A DNA stretch of 17,506 nucleotides from Coemansia sp. RSA 1804 (Eukaryota > Kickxellomycota > Kickxellomycetes > Kickxellales > Kickxellaceae), in assembly GCA_027578815.1 (NCBI GenBank), contig JANBTH010000432.1, forward strand, positions 1 to 17,506, given 5' to 3'. The translations under genes were made by a program, and so were the position numbers. Below, in pieces: positions 1 to 8,033 of the stretch (its first letter is position 1; every line of letters begins with the position of its first letter). The notes under the pieces are model-generated. The model made no database searches and was not told where the DNA came from. It worked only from the letters and a program-made list of their open reading frames with translations.

Positions 1-83
1 TGGCCCCCGTCGCTGCTCCACGAGATGTCGTACACGGGGCCTTGTTCCCAGTGCAGCCGGTTGTCCTTGTGGTGTTGGAACAT
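1..83 (-). CDS. WD40-repeat protein, 5' part, probable THO complex subunit Tho3/THOC3 (partial)
   Basis: Read on the minus strand from the ATG at 83-81, this frame gives MFQHHKDNRLHW followed by EQGPVYDISWSSDGG, then runs off the window edge. The D-x-SWS-x-DG pattern is typical of the start of a WD40 blade. Its place close to the N-terminus, after an LF/MF-x-x-H-K-x-N-R element, resembles THOC3/Tho3, a beta-propeller subunit of the nuclear THO/TREX complex that couples transcription to mRNA export. Just upstream on the minus strand is TACTAACGGGAG, a consensus branch point followed by an AG. The ATG may therefore open exon 2, or follow a 5'UTR intron. I could not place an upstream exon with confidence; GTAGTC after an ATG near 213-220 is a weak candidate. 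Only about 27 residues are visible, so another WD40 family is possible. Confidence 0.5.
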   Translation of the reverse strand, partial: MFQHHKDNRLHWEQGPVYDISWSSDGG

Positions 84-680
84 CTCCCGTTAGTATTATC
101 AGTGTTATGCAAAGTCTGCTACAGTCCTTGTGTAAGCTGAAGAATAAAAAGAGATTGCGGCTATCGAGTGATGTTTATTTTTTTTTTTGGAAAGGTCTGG
201 AGAGATTGATAGGCGACTACCATCTTCCACGCTGCTATTATAGACCCTCCTTTAATACTGGCAATTTATCTGTTAGGGGTAAAAGTCATGTGCGCTGCGT
301 GTCAATTACGCGAATCTTGATCAATATATTATGTTTTATTCCCTAGAAGTACAGACAATAAAGTAGAATGGAAAATAAACACTTTCACACTCCTATCCAC
401 TTCTTATTCAGCATTTAGCAGTTAATAATGTAGTGTCAGGATTTATGAAACGCATGAAACCGCTTCTACCATATTCAAAAGTCATACGCGGACCTTCCTT
501 CCCCAACTTGCTAACCTTTCTGCATTCCACGTTAAGCCCATTTTGCCTATTTTTGAATCAAAAAGATGACTTTGAGCTTCTATGTCTTAATGGATTTAAT
601 TAATAAAGCATCCGAGTTTCCGATAATTCAGATAAATGAGAAAAGAAAAAGAAATGCATGTATACTTACTGCCGTAATCT

Positions 681-751
681 TATATAAAGGAAACGTTTTT
701 CAATGAAGAGGAAATTTGATAGTTGCATCATCATTTCAATTATCCATCTAC
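681..751 (+). promoter_or_regulatory. Conserved TATA box plus leader motif of small gene A
   Basis: TATATAAAGG at 681-690 is followed by a T-rich GTTTTTCAATGAA segment and, at 737-751, by CAATTATCCATCTAC. The same two elements precede the two other small genes of the island at nearly the same spacing (about 66-70 nt). The TATA box lies about 190 nt upstream of the ATG at 876. That distance implies a 5'UTR of roughly 150 nt, in which the second motif sits. Matching TATA context, spacing and motif in three copies is direct sequence evidence; promoter function is inferred. Confidence 0.7.
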
Positions 752-875
752 GCAATTTTCTTTTTAACAATTTGAAGCATCGTTCTTTATTATTAATTGC
801 CTATAACAATACTAACTGGTTGCCATATAAATCTTATATACTTGGAGTATAAAATATACGTTCTTGCAAATAAAC

Positions 876-1043
876 ATGTCGGCTGATAGAACAAGCAATA
901 CTGGAAATAATCGTTGGAATCCATATCCTTCGCCTTTACCTAAGCCTCTGCCAAGAAGACAAAATTCAAATTCCTCAAGTACGTCTCAAAGTTCTTCTTC
1001 ATCAGCACCTGGTTCACACCAGCAGACGTTGCAACAACGGTAA
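876..1043 (+). CDS. Small disordered Ser/Pro/Gln-rich protein A (55 aa), member of a three-copy family
   Basis: This short open frame begins MSADRTSNTGNN and continues RWNPYPSPLPKPLPRRQ, then a Ser-rich stretch, and ends QQTLQQR. It has no signal peptide, no membrane segment and no Cys, and should be intrinsically disordered with a net positive charge. It resembles proteins B (1577-1759) and C (4276-4464) only at the start: an Asn-rich opening with an Arg, then an aromatic/Tyr residue and a (S/T)P-x-P cluster. The ATG directly follows TTCTTGCAAATAAAC (861-875), which also lies in the leader of gene C. A 3' element, GTACTTTGACATGAT, follows at 1081-1095. The conserved flanks on both sides are the main reason to call this a gene. 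The function is unknown; no known family is recognised. A TACTAAC string at 813-819 could mark a 5'UTR intron, but I see no good donor. Confidence 0.6.
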   Translation: MSADRTSNTGNNRWNPYPSPLPKPLPRRQNSNSSSTSQSSSSSAPGSHQQTLQQR

Positions 1044-1080
1044 CATAAAAGCGGATTATTAACAGAAAATGGTTAATAGA

Positions 1081-1095
1081 GTACTTTGACATGAT
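1081..1095 (+). other. Conserved 3' element of small gene A
   Basis: GTACTTTGACATGAT lies 37 nt after the stop of gene A. The minus-strand counterparts are GTACTTTAACATGAT after gene B (1544-1530) and GTGCTTTGATATAAT after gene C (4244-4230). In A and C the similarity continues into an A-rich TAAAGAA-type string. Position and conservation suggest a 3'UTR or 3'-end processing signal; this role is inferred. Confidence 0.6.
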
Positions 1096-1529
1096 TCTAA
1101 GATAAAGAACCTTGCAACTATTTTATAAACAGCTAGTCAGCTTTTCCAACAGCCAGAATGGTGTCACATACGAGCATATTTGATTGGCGTTAGCTTTTTC
1201 AGATATCAATTCTTTTTGCTTATTCCTATCTTTTTGGCATTGTCAATAACAAAATCTGCAAATAAAAGTGTTGCCGCAAGTAGAAATAAAAGCTTTGTTT
1301 TATAATGCTTTTTTATAAATGGCAGTGAGGGTAACAAACCAATGATATGGAATATTAAGATTTTCCAATAATGCAATATTAACAATATATTGTTTAATGC
1401 TTGGTTTAAGACGTTCTATTTAGATTTTTAGCCATTAAAAGTGACCAAAAAGTTATATAAAAATTTCTATCAGCAGCTGCTTAACGTCAAAATTTTGTAC
1501 ACAAAATAATTGAACTATCCTTTTCCATT

Positions 1530-1544
1530 ATCATGTTAAAGTAC
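1530..1544 (-). other. Conserved 3' element of small gene B
   Basis: On the minus strand this reads GTACTTTAACATGAT, one mismatch from the element after gene A. It lies 32 nt beyond the stop codon of gene B. Genes A and B converge, so their two 3' elements face each other across about 430 nt of AT-rich DNA. Confidence 0.6.
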
Positions 1545-1576
1545 TTTGCAGAAGTTTCCTATATTTGTTGGTATTA

Positions 1577-1759
1577 CTATGGGGTTGGGTAGTTTCCAGC
1601 ACCACCGTTTACAAATATCACTGGTAGAGCTGGAGGCTGATGTCCTTGGCCTTGGTGTTGCGGTTGTCCTCCCTGCTGGTTTCCTTGCTGCCCTCCCCCC
1701 TGTTGATCTTCAGGAGGAGGAGTCAAATACCCAGTATGATTGCGAGGATTGTTATTCAT
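1577..1759 (-). CDS. Small disordered Gly/Gln/Pro-rich protein B (60 aa), member of a three-copy family
   Basis: The minus-strand frame starts MNNNPRNHTGYLTPPPE. It continues with a Gln/Gly-rich run of QQGG-type repeats and ends with a small hydrophobic patch, LPVIFVNGG, and NYPTP. There is no signal peptide, membrane span or Cys. The opening MNN-x-x-RN...Y-x-TPPPE matches protein C (MNNTRNNGRNAYSTPPPEP) over the first 15-20 residues; the rest is unrelated in sequence but similar in low complexity. A conserved TATA box and leader motif lie upstream (1893-1960) and the conserved 3' element lies downstream (1530-1544). Plus-strand frames over the same bases (1546-1764, 1640-1834) are shadows. 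The role is unknown. The repeated architecture argues that the gene is real and expressed, but translation is inferred. Confidence 0.6.
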   Translation of the reverse strand: MNNNPRNHTGYLTPPPEDQQGGGQQGNQQGGQPQHQGQGHQPPALPVIFVNGGAGNYPTP

Positions 1760-1892
1760 TTTAATACTATTAGTTTACGTAGATATCAAACCAACGGCTT
1801 TTTATATTCAAACGCCAATCTTTGTGTTTACTAATTAGCTTTTGTGGTAATAGCTATTAGTGGTTGTTATTGTTTCGAGCTAGCAAGAATAT

Positions 1893-1960
1893 GTAGATGG
1901 ACAATTGAAAATCAATGCAATTATTAAATCCTTCCACTTGGAAAACAATTTCTTTATATA
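1893..1960 (-). promoter_or_regulatory. Conserved TATA box plus leader motif of small gene B
   Basis: On the minus strand, TATATAAAG (1960-1952) is preceded by GCACTACCT, closely matching GCGCTACCC before the TATA box of gene C. CAATTGTCCATCTAC (1907-1893) differs from the gene A motif at one base. The TATA box is about 200 nt upstream of the gene B ATG, as in gene A. Conservation and spacing are seen directly; promoter activity is inferred. Confidence 0.7.
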
Positions 1961-4229
1961 AGGTAGTGCTTGTGAACAAATATTATTATGTTATCTAAAA
2001 TGCCAGCATACCTGAGACAAAATGCAAAACATTTTTAACATGCAACTGGTAAAAAACGCTTGTAAGCAGAAATTAGAATGGTTAATAACAGTTGGCCAAA
2101 CAATTAGAAAACGAAAGACAGTGGAAAAGAATTTCTGAATACACCAGTAGTTCTATACTCAGCATTTTCTGAATGTGTCTGTATCGTATTGCAAGAGGGT
2201 TTATATTGGTCGAATAATTGGACTAACAGTGTACTGGCAGCAAACAAATGTTGGGAAGTTTCGCAAAAGTACACTTAATATTTCAGTGAGAAGCACTGTT
2301 TTCCGGCTTCTGCTTATTCACATGTCCGCTCTTCCATATCTTGAATTACAAGCAATAGAATTCATACACAAATAAGCAAGAGCCTAAGGTAATTACACAT
2401 TATTCTTTATCACTTTTTGTTTTTGATCTAGTAATATTATCCATACAAGTATAAAATGTAAATAAGTATTATAAGGATTGTAGAAATGACAGTCTAGTCG
2501 CTCTTAATTACAACCAGTTTCAAAAATCAGTAAATCAACAAACCTGGAAAATTACTAATGTTCAACTAGCATAGGCCGTTTAAAATGAAATAACACATAA
2601 TTAAATATACAGAGCACAGTTTACATCAACAGGAATTCAACAGTTTAGTAGTTTTGCTATGAAAACAAGTAGAAAATAATAGCAAAAAGGTGTGGCTGCT
2701 TTTTATTTTATTTTGCACAAAACAGTTTCGTGCATTCTCCCAATCCTTACTGCAAAAATGAAGCTATAATTAGCGTAAAAACCCTGGTCAGGTTTACGCA
2801 TTCCCATTGATTTTTTTAAATATCCTATGTAAACCAAACATCATCACTTTAATGTAATAGCGTCCAAACTACTTTTCTTCTCTTTAGAACATTTAAACAA
2901 TATATTATCTTTATTTCAGTTGTTTTGAAAAACCTACTATATGAGATAGCAGCCATGTTGCACAGTTTATACCAATTGGTTTACGACTAACATTTTCATT
3001 TACACAAAGCAAACTTAAACCTAGTTTTGATAGGTAAATGAGTACCACACTTTAAATTGAGGATGCATTGGTATGTGGATCAGATGTTGCAAATTATGCA
3101 ATGTATTTGTCATCTTGCTTAGTAGGCTTTAAAAAGCAGTTGAAAGTAGGGTAATTAAAGTTGGCAAAGATATTGGGTCATTATCAAGAAACGTTCTAGC
3201 AACCAACTCCAAGTCAAGTAGCTATCTAACGAGAAAATTGGCCAGATTTTGGTGTAAAGGTAAGGCATCAATTTCTATGGCTTCTGAGAAGGCGCTCTTT
3301 GTTAAAAATGTATTAAAGTAAATAGATGCAAAAGTTTTTTTTACAACTTTTCTTTTTAACTTTATCTATTAAATAGTTGTATAGTATGCAGTTAGCCGGG
3401 AGGAATACTTGTATAAATTAACCAGATTTTTTATTTATCTTTATAAACTTTTAGTTTCTCTTGCAAGCATACTAGATGTGTCAACAATCATATTTAGCAG
3501 ACGCCAATTGGTTTACATTTTACTGTTACGTTTATTCAAAACAAGTTAGTATCTAGTTGGAATAGACAATTAAGTATAATGCTTGTTGTCCAATCTTTGC
3601 AATCAAGTAGTGGTTTCCATTCTTATATTATATAGGAAAGGTCGATGATATTACTAATAAATAAGCATGTCTGACTTACGTTTGCTCAAAAAGTACATAA
3701 AATAGATAACAAGCTAGTAAAACTAGGCCCTTTTTTATTTTTGTGCAAAGGCTAGTCTTGCCTGTTTATTTTTCTGTGAATCAATTGGCGTGTACCGCTT
3801 GGTATATGCGTGGAGTCCACTCCGATGTAGTGATTGGATAACAGTTATTCTTCTAATATTTCTTCCATTGCTAGAACTCTGCTCTTTTTGAATGGAAGCA
3901 ACAGTTGTATGTAAACCGTATGTTTTAAATTCTATGATATGATTGTTGCCGACATATTTGCCAACTCTTCGTTCCTATCTGTAAATCAGGGTGCAATCTC
4001 ATATGCTTCATTATATAATGGTTTTTCTAGAGACCTGTCTTTTACATATTTTCTTTAACGTAGTACAGTATTTGTCAGATTATTTCTAATTCTTAACTTT
4101 AAACTTTCCATTTGCAGTTATTTGTATTAAAGATACCAGAAAATTGAAATCTAGAAAAAATTACTATTGTCAGTGGCTGCTAGATGCCAGCTCATTGTCT
4201 AGATAATGCTTGTAATATTCTTCTTTATA

Positions 4230-4244
4230 ATTATATCAAAGCAC
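4230..4244 (-). other. Conserved 3' element of small gene C
   Basis: On the minus strand this reads GTGCTTTGATATAAT, followed by TATAAAGAAG. It lies about 30 nt beyond the stop of gene C. It matches the element after gene A in 12 of 15 positions, with further similarity on both sides (AATAAAG before, TAAAGAA after). Confidence 0.55.
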
Positions 4245-4275
4245 TTTATTAGCTTGGCGCATCAAAACATTATTG

Positions 4276-4464
4276 TTAATGCTGCTGCTGTTGCGGCGGC
4301 TGTTGTGGAGGAGGCGATGGGCGTGGAGTGCCGTAAGGGTTACGAGGTCCTCTTGGTGCATTTGGAGGCGGCCCCTGGTTGATAGGCACGGGTGATGGAG
4401 GGTGATTAGGCTCGGGTGGAGGAGTGGAATATGCGTTGCGACCATTGTTTCTAGTATTATTCAT
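4276..4464 (-). CDS. Small disordered Pro/Gln-rich protein C (62 aa), member of a three-copy family
   Basis: The minus-strand frame starts MNNTRNNGRNAYSTPPPEP. It continues with Pro-rich segments such as NHPPSPVPINQGPPPN and PRGPRNPYGTPRPSPPP, and ends in a short polyglutamine stretch and His. It has no signal peptide, hydrophobic span or Cys. Its N-terminus aligns with protein B, and the shared regulatory elements tie it to A and B: a TATA box and leader motif at 4575-4643, the 15-mer TTCTTGCAAATAAAC at 4492-4478 shared exactly with gene A, and the 3' element at 4230-4244. An overlapping minus frame (4236-4445) is a shadow. The leader holds TACTAACTTGCAG at 4557-4545 (minus), which looks like a branch point plus acceptor, so a 5'UTR intron is possible; no clear donor is seen. 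The function is unknown. Confidence 0.6.
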   Translation of the reverse strand: MNNTRNNGRNAYSTPPPEPNHPPSPVPINQGPPPNAPRGPRNPYGTPRPSPPPQQPPQQQQH

Positions 4465-4477
4465 TATCTCTTAATAC

Positions 4478-4492
4478 GTTTATTTGCAAGAA
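4478..4492 (-). promoter_or_regulatory. Leader 15-mer shared exactly with gene A
   Basis: The minus strand reads TTCTTGCAAATAAAC, identical to 861-875 upstream of gene A. The six bases before it (TATACA against TATACG) match except for one. In gene A it abuts the ATG; in gene C it is 13 nt upstream of it. It may serve the start-codon context or mRNA binding; this is inferred. Confidence 0.6.
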
Positions 4493-4574
4493 TGTATACT
4501 TTATATTCTTTGTATATCAATATTCCAATGACAGTATTTGGTAAGGGTAGATGCTGCAAGTTAGTAGAAATTGT

Positions 4575-4643
4575 GTAGATGAGAAATCGAAAGCTAATTC
4601 AACTGTCAATGCCGTTTTCACAGAAAAACTGTCCCTTTATATA
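4575..4643 (-). promoter_or_regulatory. Conserved TATA box plus leader motif of small gene C
   Basis: On the minus strand, GCGCTACCC precedes TATATAAAG (4643-4635), then GGGACAGTTTTTCTGTGAA, close to the gene A sequence after its TATA box. CGATTTCTCATCTAC at 4589-4575 is the counterpart of the CAATTATCCATCTAC motif. TATA-to-motif spacing matches that of genes A and B. Confidence 0.7.
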
Positions 4644-4954
4644 GGGTAGCGCTAGTCAATGAACATGTTTTTCTTTTGCATCAGAGAGCTGGTACATTTC
4701 TAACTAATATTTTAATATATCTATGATAAAGTCTACCTTTTGTTTTAGCCAATAGAGAAGCGAGTAGACGAAGACAGAAATGCTTGGGGAATGAAGATAG
4801 TGTCAGCTGGTGGGTGATAAATTAATTAAAAAGTGAGTTTGCACTTCGAAGAAGTCACATATGTTAATTAGACAAGATGAAAACAGTGAACTGAAGCTGT
4901 GAGGTAATCTACGTCTAAAAGCTACACTCACTTTTTTAACCTGTGGGAGCTTCT

Positions 4955-4989
4955 CTTGATTTTAGCCACCAGTTGCAATCAAAATCAAG
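4955..4989. repeat. Inverted repeat at the island edge, upstream of ZW10
   Basis: CTTGATTTT (4955-4963) and AAAATCAAG (4981-4989) form a perfect 9-bp inverted repeat with a 17-nt spacer. Outside the core, TCT and AGA also pair if one G is bulged. It lies about 110 nt before the ZW10 start codon, where the AT-rich island gives way to GC-richer DNA. It could be a dimeric protein-binding site or a hairpin; no function is shown. Confidence 0.5.
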
Positions 4990-5101
4990 GAGAGTATTTC
5001 CTAAGCTGTAAGCGGTCATTCGCTTGTTAAATCTACTTTCTTTCTCCACTCTATTCTATCAAACGTTGTATTTTCTGTTCTACTTGTACTTTCTTTTAGC
5101 C

Positions 5102-7889
5102 ATGGATGTGCTTGTTTCCAGAATCCTCGAGTCCGACTCGCATTCGTCACAGTCGACGGATGGGCTGCTAGAGTCTGAGCTTACGCTCGATGTTGCCCAG
5201 AAACTGGCGACCGAATTGAACACCCGGCTTCGAAAATGCAAGGTACGGAGAAAAAAAAAATAAGACCAGAGTAAATCAGATATATTACTGACCCAAAGGA
5301 CTCTGCCATGCAGTGCAGGCATTCTGTGCTGTTCAGAAGCGGCAGTGTTGCAGTTGCTAAATTCCGCCTAAAGAATGGATATTTTCTCTACCTCCCAGAG
5401 CGATATAGACAGAGCTGAAACAAAGTCTGGTCGATAACCACGACACGTACACTGCGGCGGCGGATGAGGTTGAAAGGGCGCAGGAGTCGATAACACAGCT
5501 GCTTCATGGCGTAGATGAGCTGCAAGCGATGTTTGGTGACGAGGAAACGGGGATCCGTGCGCGGGTGATTGAGGCGATGGAGAAGGAGGCACAGGCGCGC
5601 AAGCAGATACAGGATAACGGCGTGGTGCTTGAGGGCTTGCGTGTACTCGAGTCGATCAATGCAGAGCTGCGTGCAATGGATGCGCTGGTTAGAGATGCAC
5701 GACACAGGGAGGCAGCCAGGGCAATCAGAGCAGTGGAGGCCACAGTCGTTGGTGCGCATGCGCTGGATGGCACGCGGATTCGCGCAGTTCTTGACGACCG
5801 CATCCACCTGGCAGCTATTAACGTCAAAGATAACGTACTGCGGGATCTGCGCCGTCTTGTATCGTTTGAAGTAGCTGACTCTGTGGCGACGATTAGGGTG
5901 GCTCCACTAGCCAGAGAACACGCGCAACCCTCCAATGCCAGCAGTGAGCTGGCTGAACTTTACTCTGCACTCAGTACGCTGGATGCCGGTGGCGATCTGG
6001 CGAAGGCGTTTAGTGATCGTTTTGTGCGCGACTTTGTCTCTCCGCTGCTATCTGTAGCTGTGCTTGCAGACAGCACTGTGCAAAGCACTGATGATACCAG
6101 GATATTTGAGGTTTCATTGCACAGGGAAGCAGATGGAACCACGTCCGCATCCACGGTTTGTAACATACTAAGCGAAGCACTGAGATTTGTAAACGGGTCG
6201 CTTCTACGCAATGACAGCAGTGAAGAAGACGCATTGCTTAAAGCATCATCTATGCTGTGGGCGGATGGGTGCGCTTTCAGACTTGCCACGCTTGTTGTGG
6301 AGCGATGCGTGTTGAGCTGCATCCCAACAACGCGCAGGGCCCTGGCTGAGTTCAAGGACCAAATCGATGTGCTTGTTGCGTTCGAAGACCGCTTGTTTGG
6401 CGGGCTCTGCGCAGAACCTACAAGCGAGAACGATGGTTCCTCCGCAGGCCGACCAATCAGATCCAGAGTTGGCCAAATCGAGGACTTGTTTGCGCGGCGG
6501 CGTTGCGATGAGTCGCTCAACAGCGTGCGCAAGCTTGCCGAGAGCTCATCGTTTTCTGTGGCCGCCATGGATGGCCATGAGAGGTGGACCGTTGATCTGG
6601 TCAAGCAGATGGTGAAATCTTCCGGCGACGATGAGTCTGACGATACCGATGCCGGCTGTCAGACTGCGTCGTCTTCCCTGGTTGAGGGTGCTTCAAAGCT
6701 GGTGGCAGGGCGTGGTCTGCTGCTATTTCCGAAATGCACAGTGTCTGCAGCCATCCGCAGACTTGTAATGACGGCATACGGATTAGTCAGTGAGGGCGCC
6801 CAGACAAGTCTGGATACCGCTCCGCATGTGGCGCGGATGTTTGTGGATACTGCGCGGTGCGTGTTTGATGTCTACAGAGCGCTGTTTTTTGCGCTCCACC
6901 GCGCACAGCTGACGAAGATTCCGGCGCTTGGGTGGCAGTTCTTCAACGACTGCATGTATGCCGCACACCATGCCGGGATCATTGGCGACCTCGTAGCACT
7001 TTTGTCAGAACCACCCGGGACACACCACATGCCAACTTCTTTTGCTGCCACAACCAGCAGCGAATGGACAGCCACTGCACGACTGTACGTTTCCATCGGC
7101 AAGGCACACGCAGCCAGCATTGTGCGCCAAGAGACCGAGGAGCTTCGGCGGCTGTCCACGGGTGGCAGCAAAGGAGCGGATGCGTTTGCCAGTGCGTCAA
7201 AGGATGCCAGTAAAGCGCAGTTGGCCAAGATTGCAAACCAAGTACGGCTGTCGCTTACTCAGCTAGCCAGAGCCATTCGTCCTCCTGCAGTGACGCCCCA
7301 CGTCTTCTATCGGACGCTTGGGTGCTATGCGGACGCTGTGTTTGGTGCAACCATTGAAGCCATTGCCAGTATTGTTGACATTGGCGCCGACGACTCGCAG
7401 GTCCTGAGCGATCATTGTCGCGTGACGCTCCACTCGCTGGCTCAGCTGTTCCTGCTGGATGCCAGTGTGCTGGAGGCGTATGCTGACATTGCTCCTTCGA
7501 TGCAGCAGCCATCTACACTGGGTGGTAACACTGGATTGCTGGGCAACGCGGATGCTGCCTTTGAAGATCTGTTGAACTCTGGCGATGACGACATTGGCGA
7601 TGATAACGAGGGCGTCGCTGGTGGCGATGGGTCTCCAGCGTCTGGAATAAGCTCTCCGCGACGGTCGCTGCCATCGGCTATGAAGCTGGCAAACGAGCAC
7701 TGCAGGCTGGCCAACAAGCTGGCCCAGCTGGCGGATATCCTGGTTATATCCAGAGCCGACATCCTGGCAAGGCGGCGTGCGGGTCTGTTGGAGGACTTTA
7801 CGGTCGATGAGCTGGTGGAGCTGGTGCGTGCCCTGTTTACCGGGACAATGGAGCGTGAGCGCGATATCATGGAGCTGGAATCTCTCTAG
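5102..7889 (+). CDS. ZW10: ZW10/Dsl1-type vesicle tether and kinetochore protein, two exons (about 873 aa)
   Basis: ZW10 is the fungal/animal counterpart of yeast Dsl1: it tethers Golgi-to-ER vesicles at the ER (NRZ/Dsl1 complex), and in animals also serves the RZZ kinetochore complex. Exon 1 (5102-5242, 47 aa) ends ...LRKCK before GTACGG. I place the acceptor at ATATAG, so exon 2 (5409-7889) starts TELKQSLVDNHDTYTAAADEVERAQ. This restores the N-terminal heptad-like helix typical of ZW10. Diagnostic family features are the WQFFNDCMYAAHH block (residues 556-568; vertebrate ZW10 has NNCMYIAHH) and the C-terminal helix DELVELVRALFTGTMERERD, which matches the family's VRALF-x-x-T end. Acidic, low-complexity inserts lie around residues 445-465 and 760-800. 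The length slightly exceeds the usual about 780 aa. The exact intron boundaries are inferred; a TACTGAC branch point at 5286-5292 lies far from the chosen acceptor. The gene converges with the BAR gene 145 nt downstream. Confidence 0.88.
5243..5408 (+). other. Intron of ZW10 (inferred, 166 nt)
   Basis: The donor is AAG|GTACGG and the acceptor ATATAG|ACAGAG. Joining these keeps phase 0 and restores a continuous coiled-coil N-terminus. Other AG sites (5298, 5312, 5399, 5412) cannot be excluded. An open frame of 39 codons from 5299 ends in a stop at 5416-5418 and would need a second intron. Confidence 0.55.
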
Positions 7890-8033
7890 CCTAAAAAAAC
7901 ATTCCTCCTTTCACTTTTGATCATCTTTCCTTGTAAATGTTGAAATCCGTAAAGTATATTGCATTGCGTCGGCAGAAAAAATAGAAGCGATAAAGAGAAA
8001 GTGAATGAAAGCGCAGCGGGTGTCCCCTCCAAC

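Larger units (their letters stand above)
84..5000. other. AT-rich, gene-poor island containing three small related genes
   Basis: This stretch is visibly far richer in A and T than the conserved genes that follow. It has no long open frame on either strand and no recognisable transposase, reverse transcriptase, tRNA or rRNA. Apart from the three short genes at 876-1043, 1577-1759 and 4276-4464 and their shared elements, I see only AT-rich filler: 84-680, 1096-1529, 1961-4229 and 4644-4950. The longest other frames (for example 107-346 and 2175-2375, plus) have no protein-like composition and lack the shared promoter. A 13-base string CCAATTGGTTTAC occurs twice, at 2972-2984 and 3504-3516. The island could be a rapidly evolving accessory segment or decayed subtelomere-like DNA; the sequence does not decide. 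Confidence 0.7.

Noticed and set aside
2175..2375. 66-codon plus frame in the AT-rich island
   Set aside because: It lacks the shared promoter and 3' element and has no low-complexity N-terminus like the three family members.
84..5000. CRISPR array or transposon in the AT-rich island
   Set aside because: No regularly spaced repeats, terminal inverted repeats, target duplications or transposase-like frames were seen.
5299..5418. Open 39-codon frame inside the ZW10 intron, after a TACTGAC branch point
   Set aside because: It ends in a stop before the main exon frame and has no good donor to rejoin it; direct joining at ATATAG gives a continuous family-like helix.
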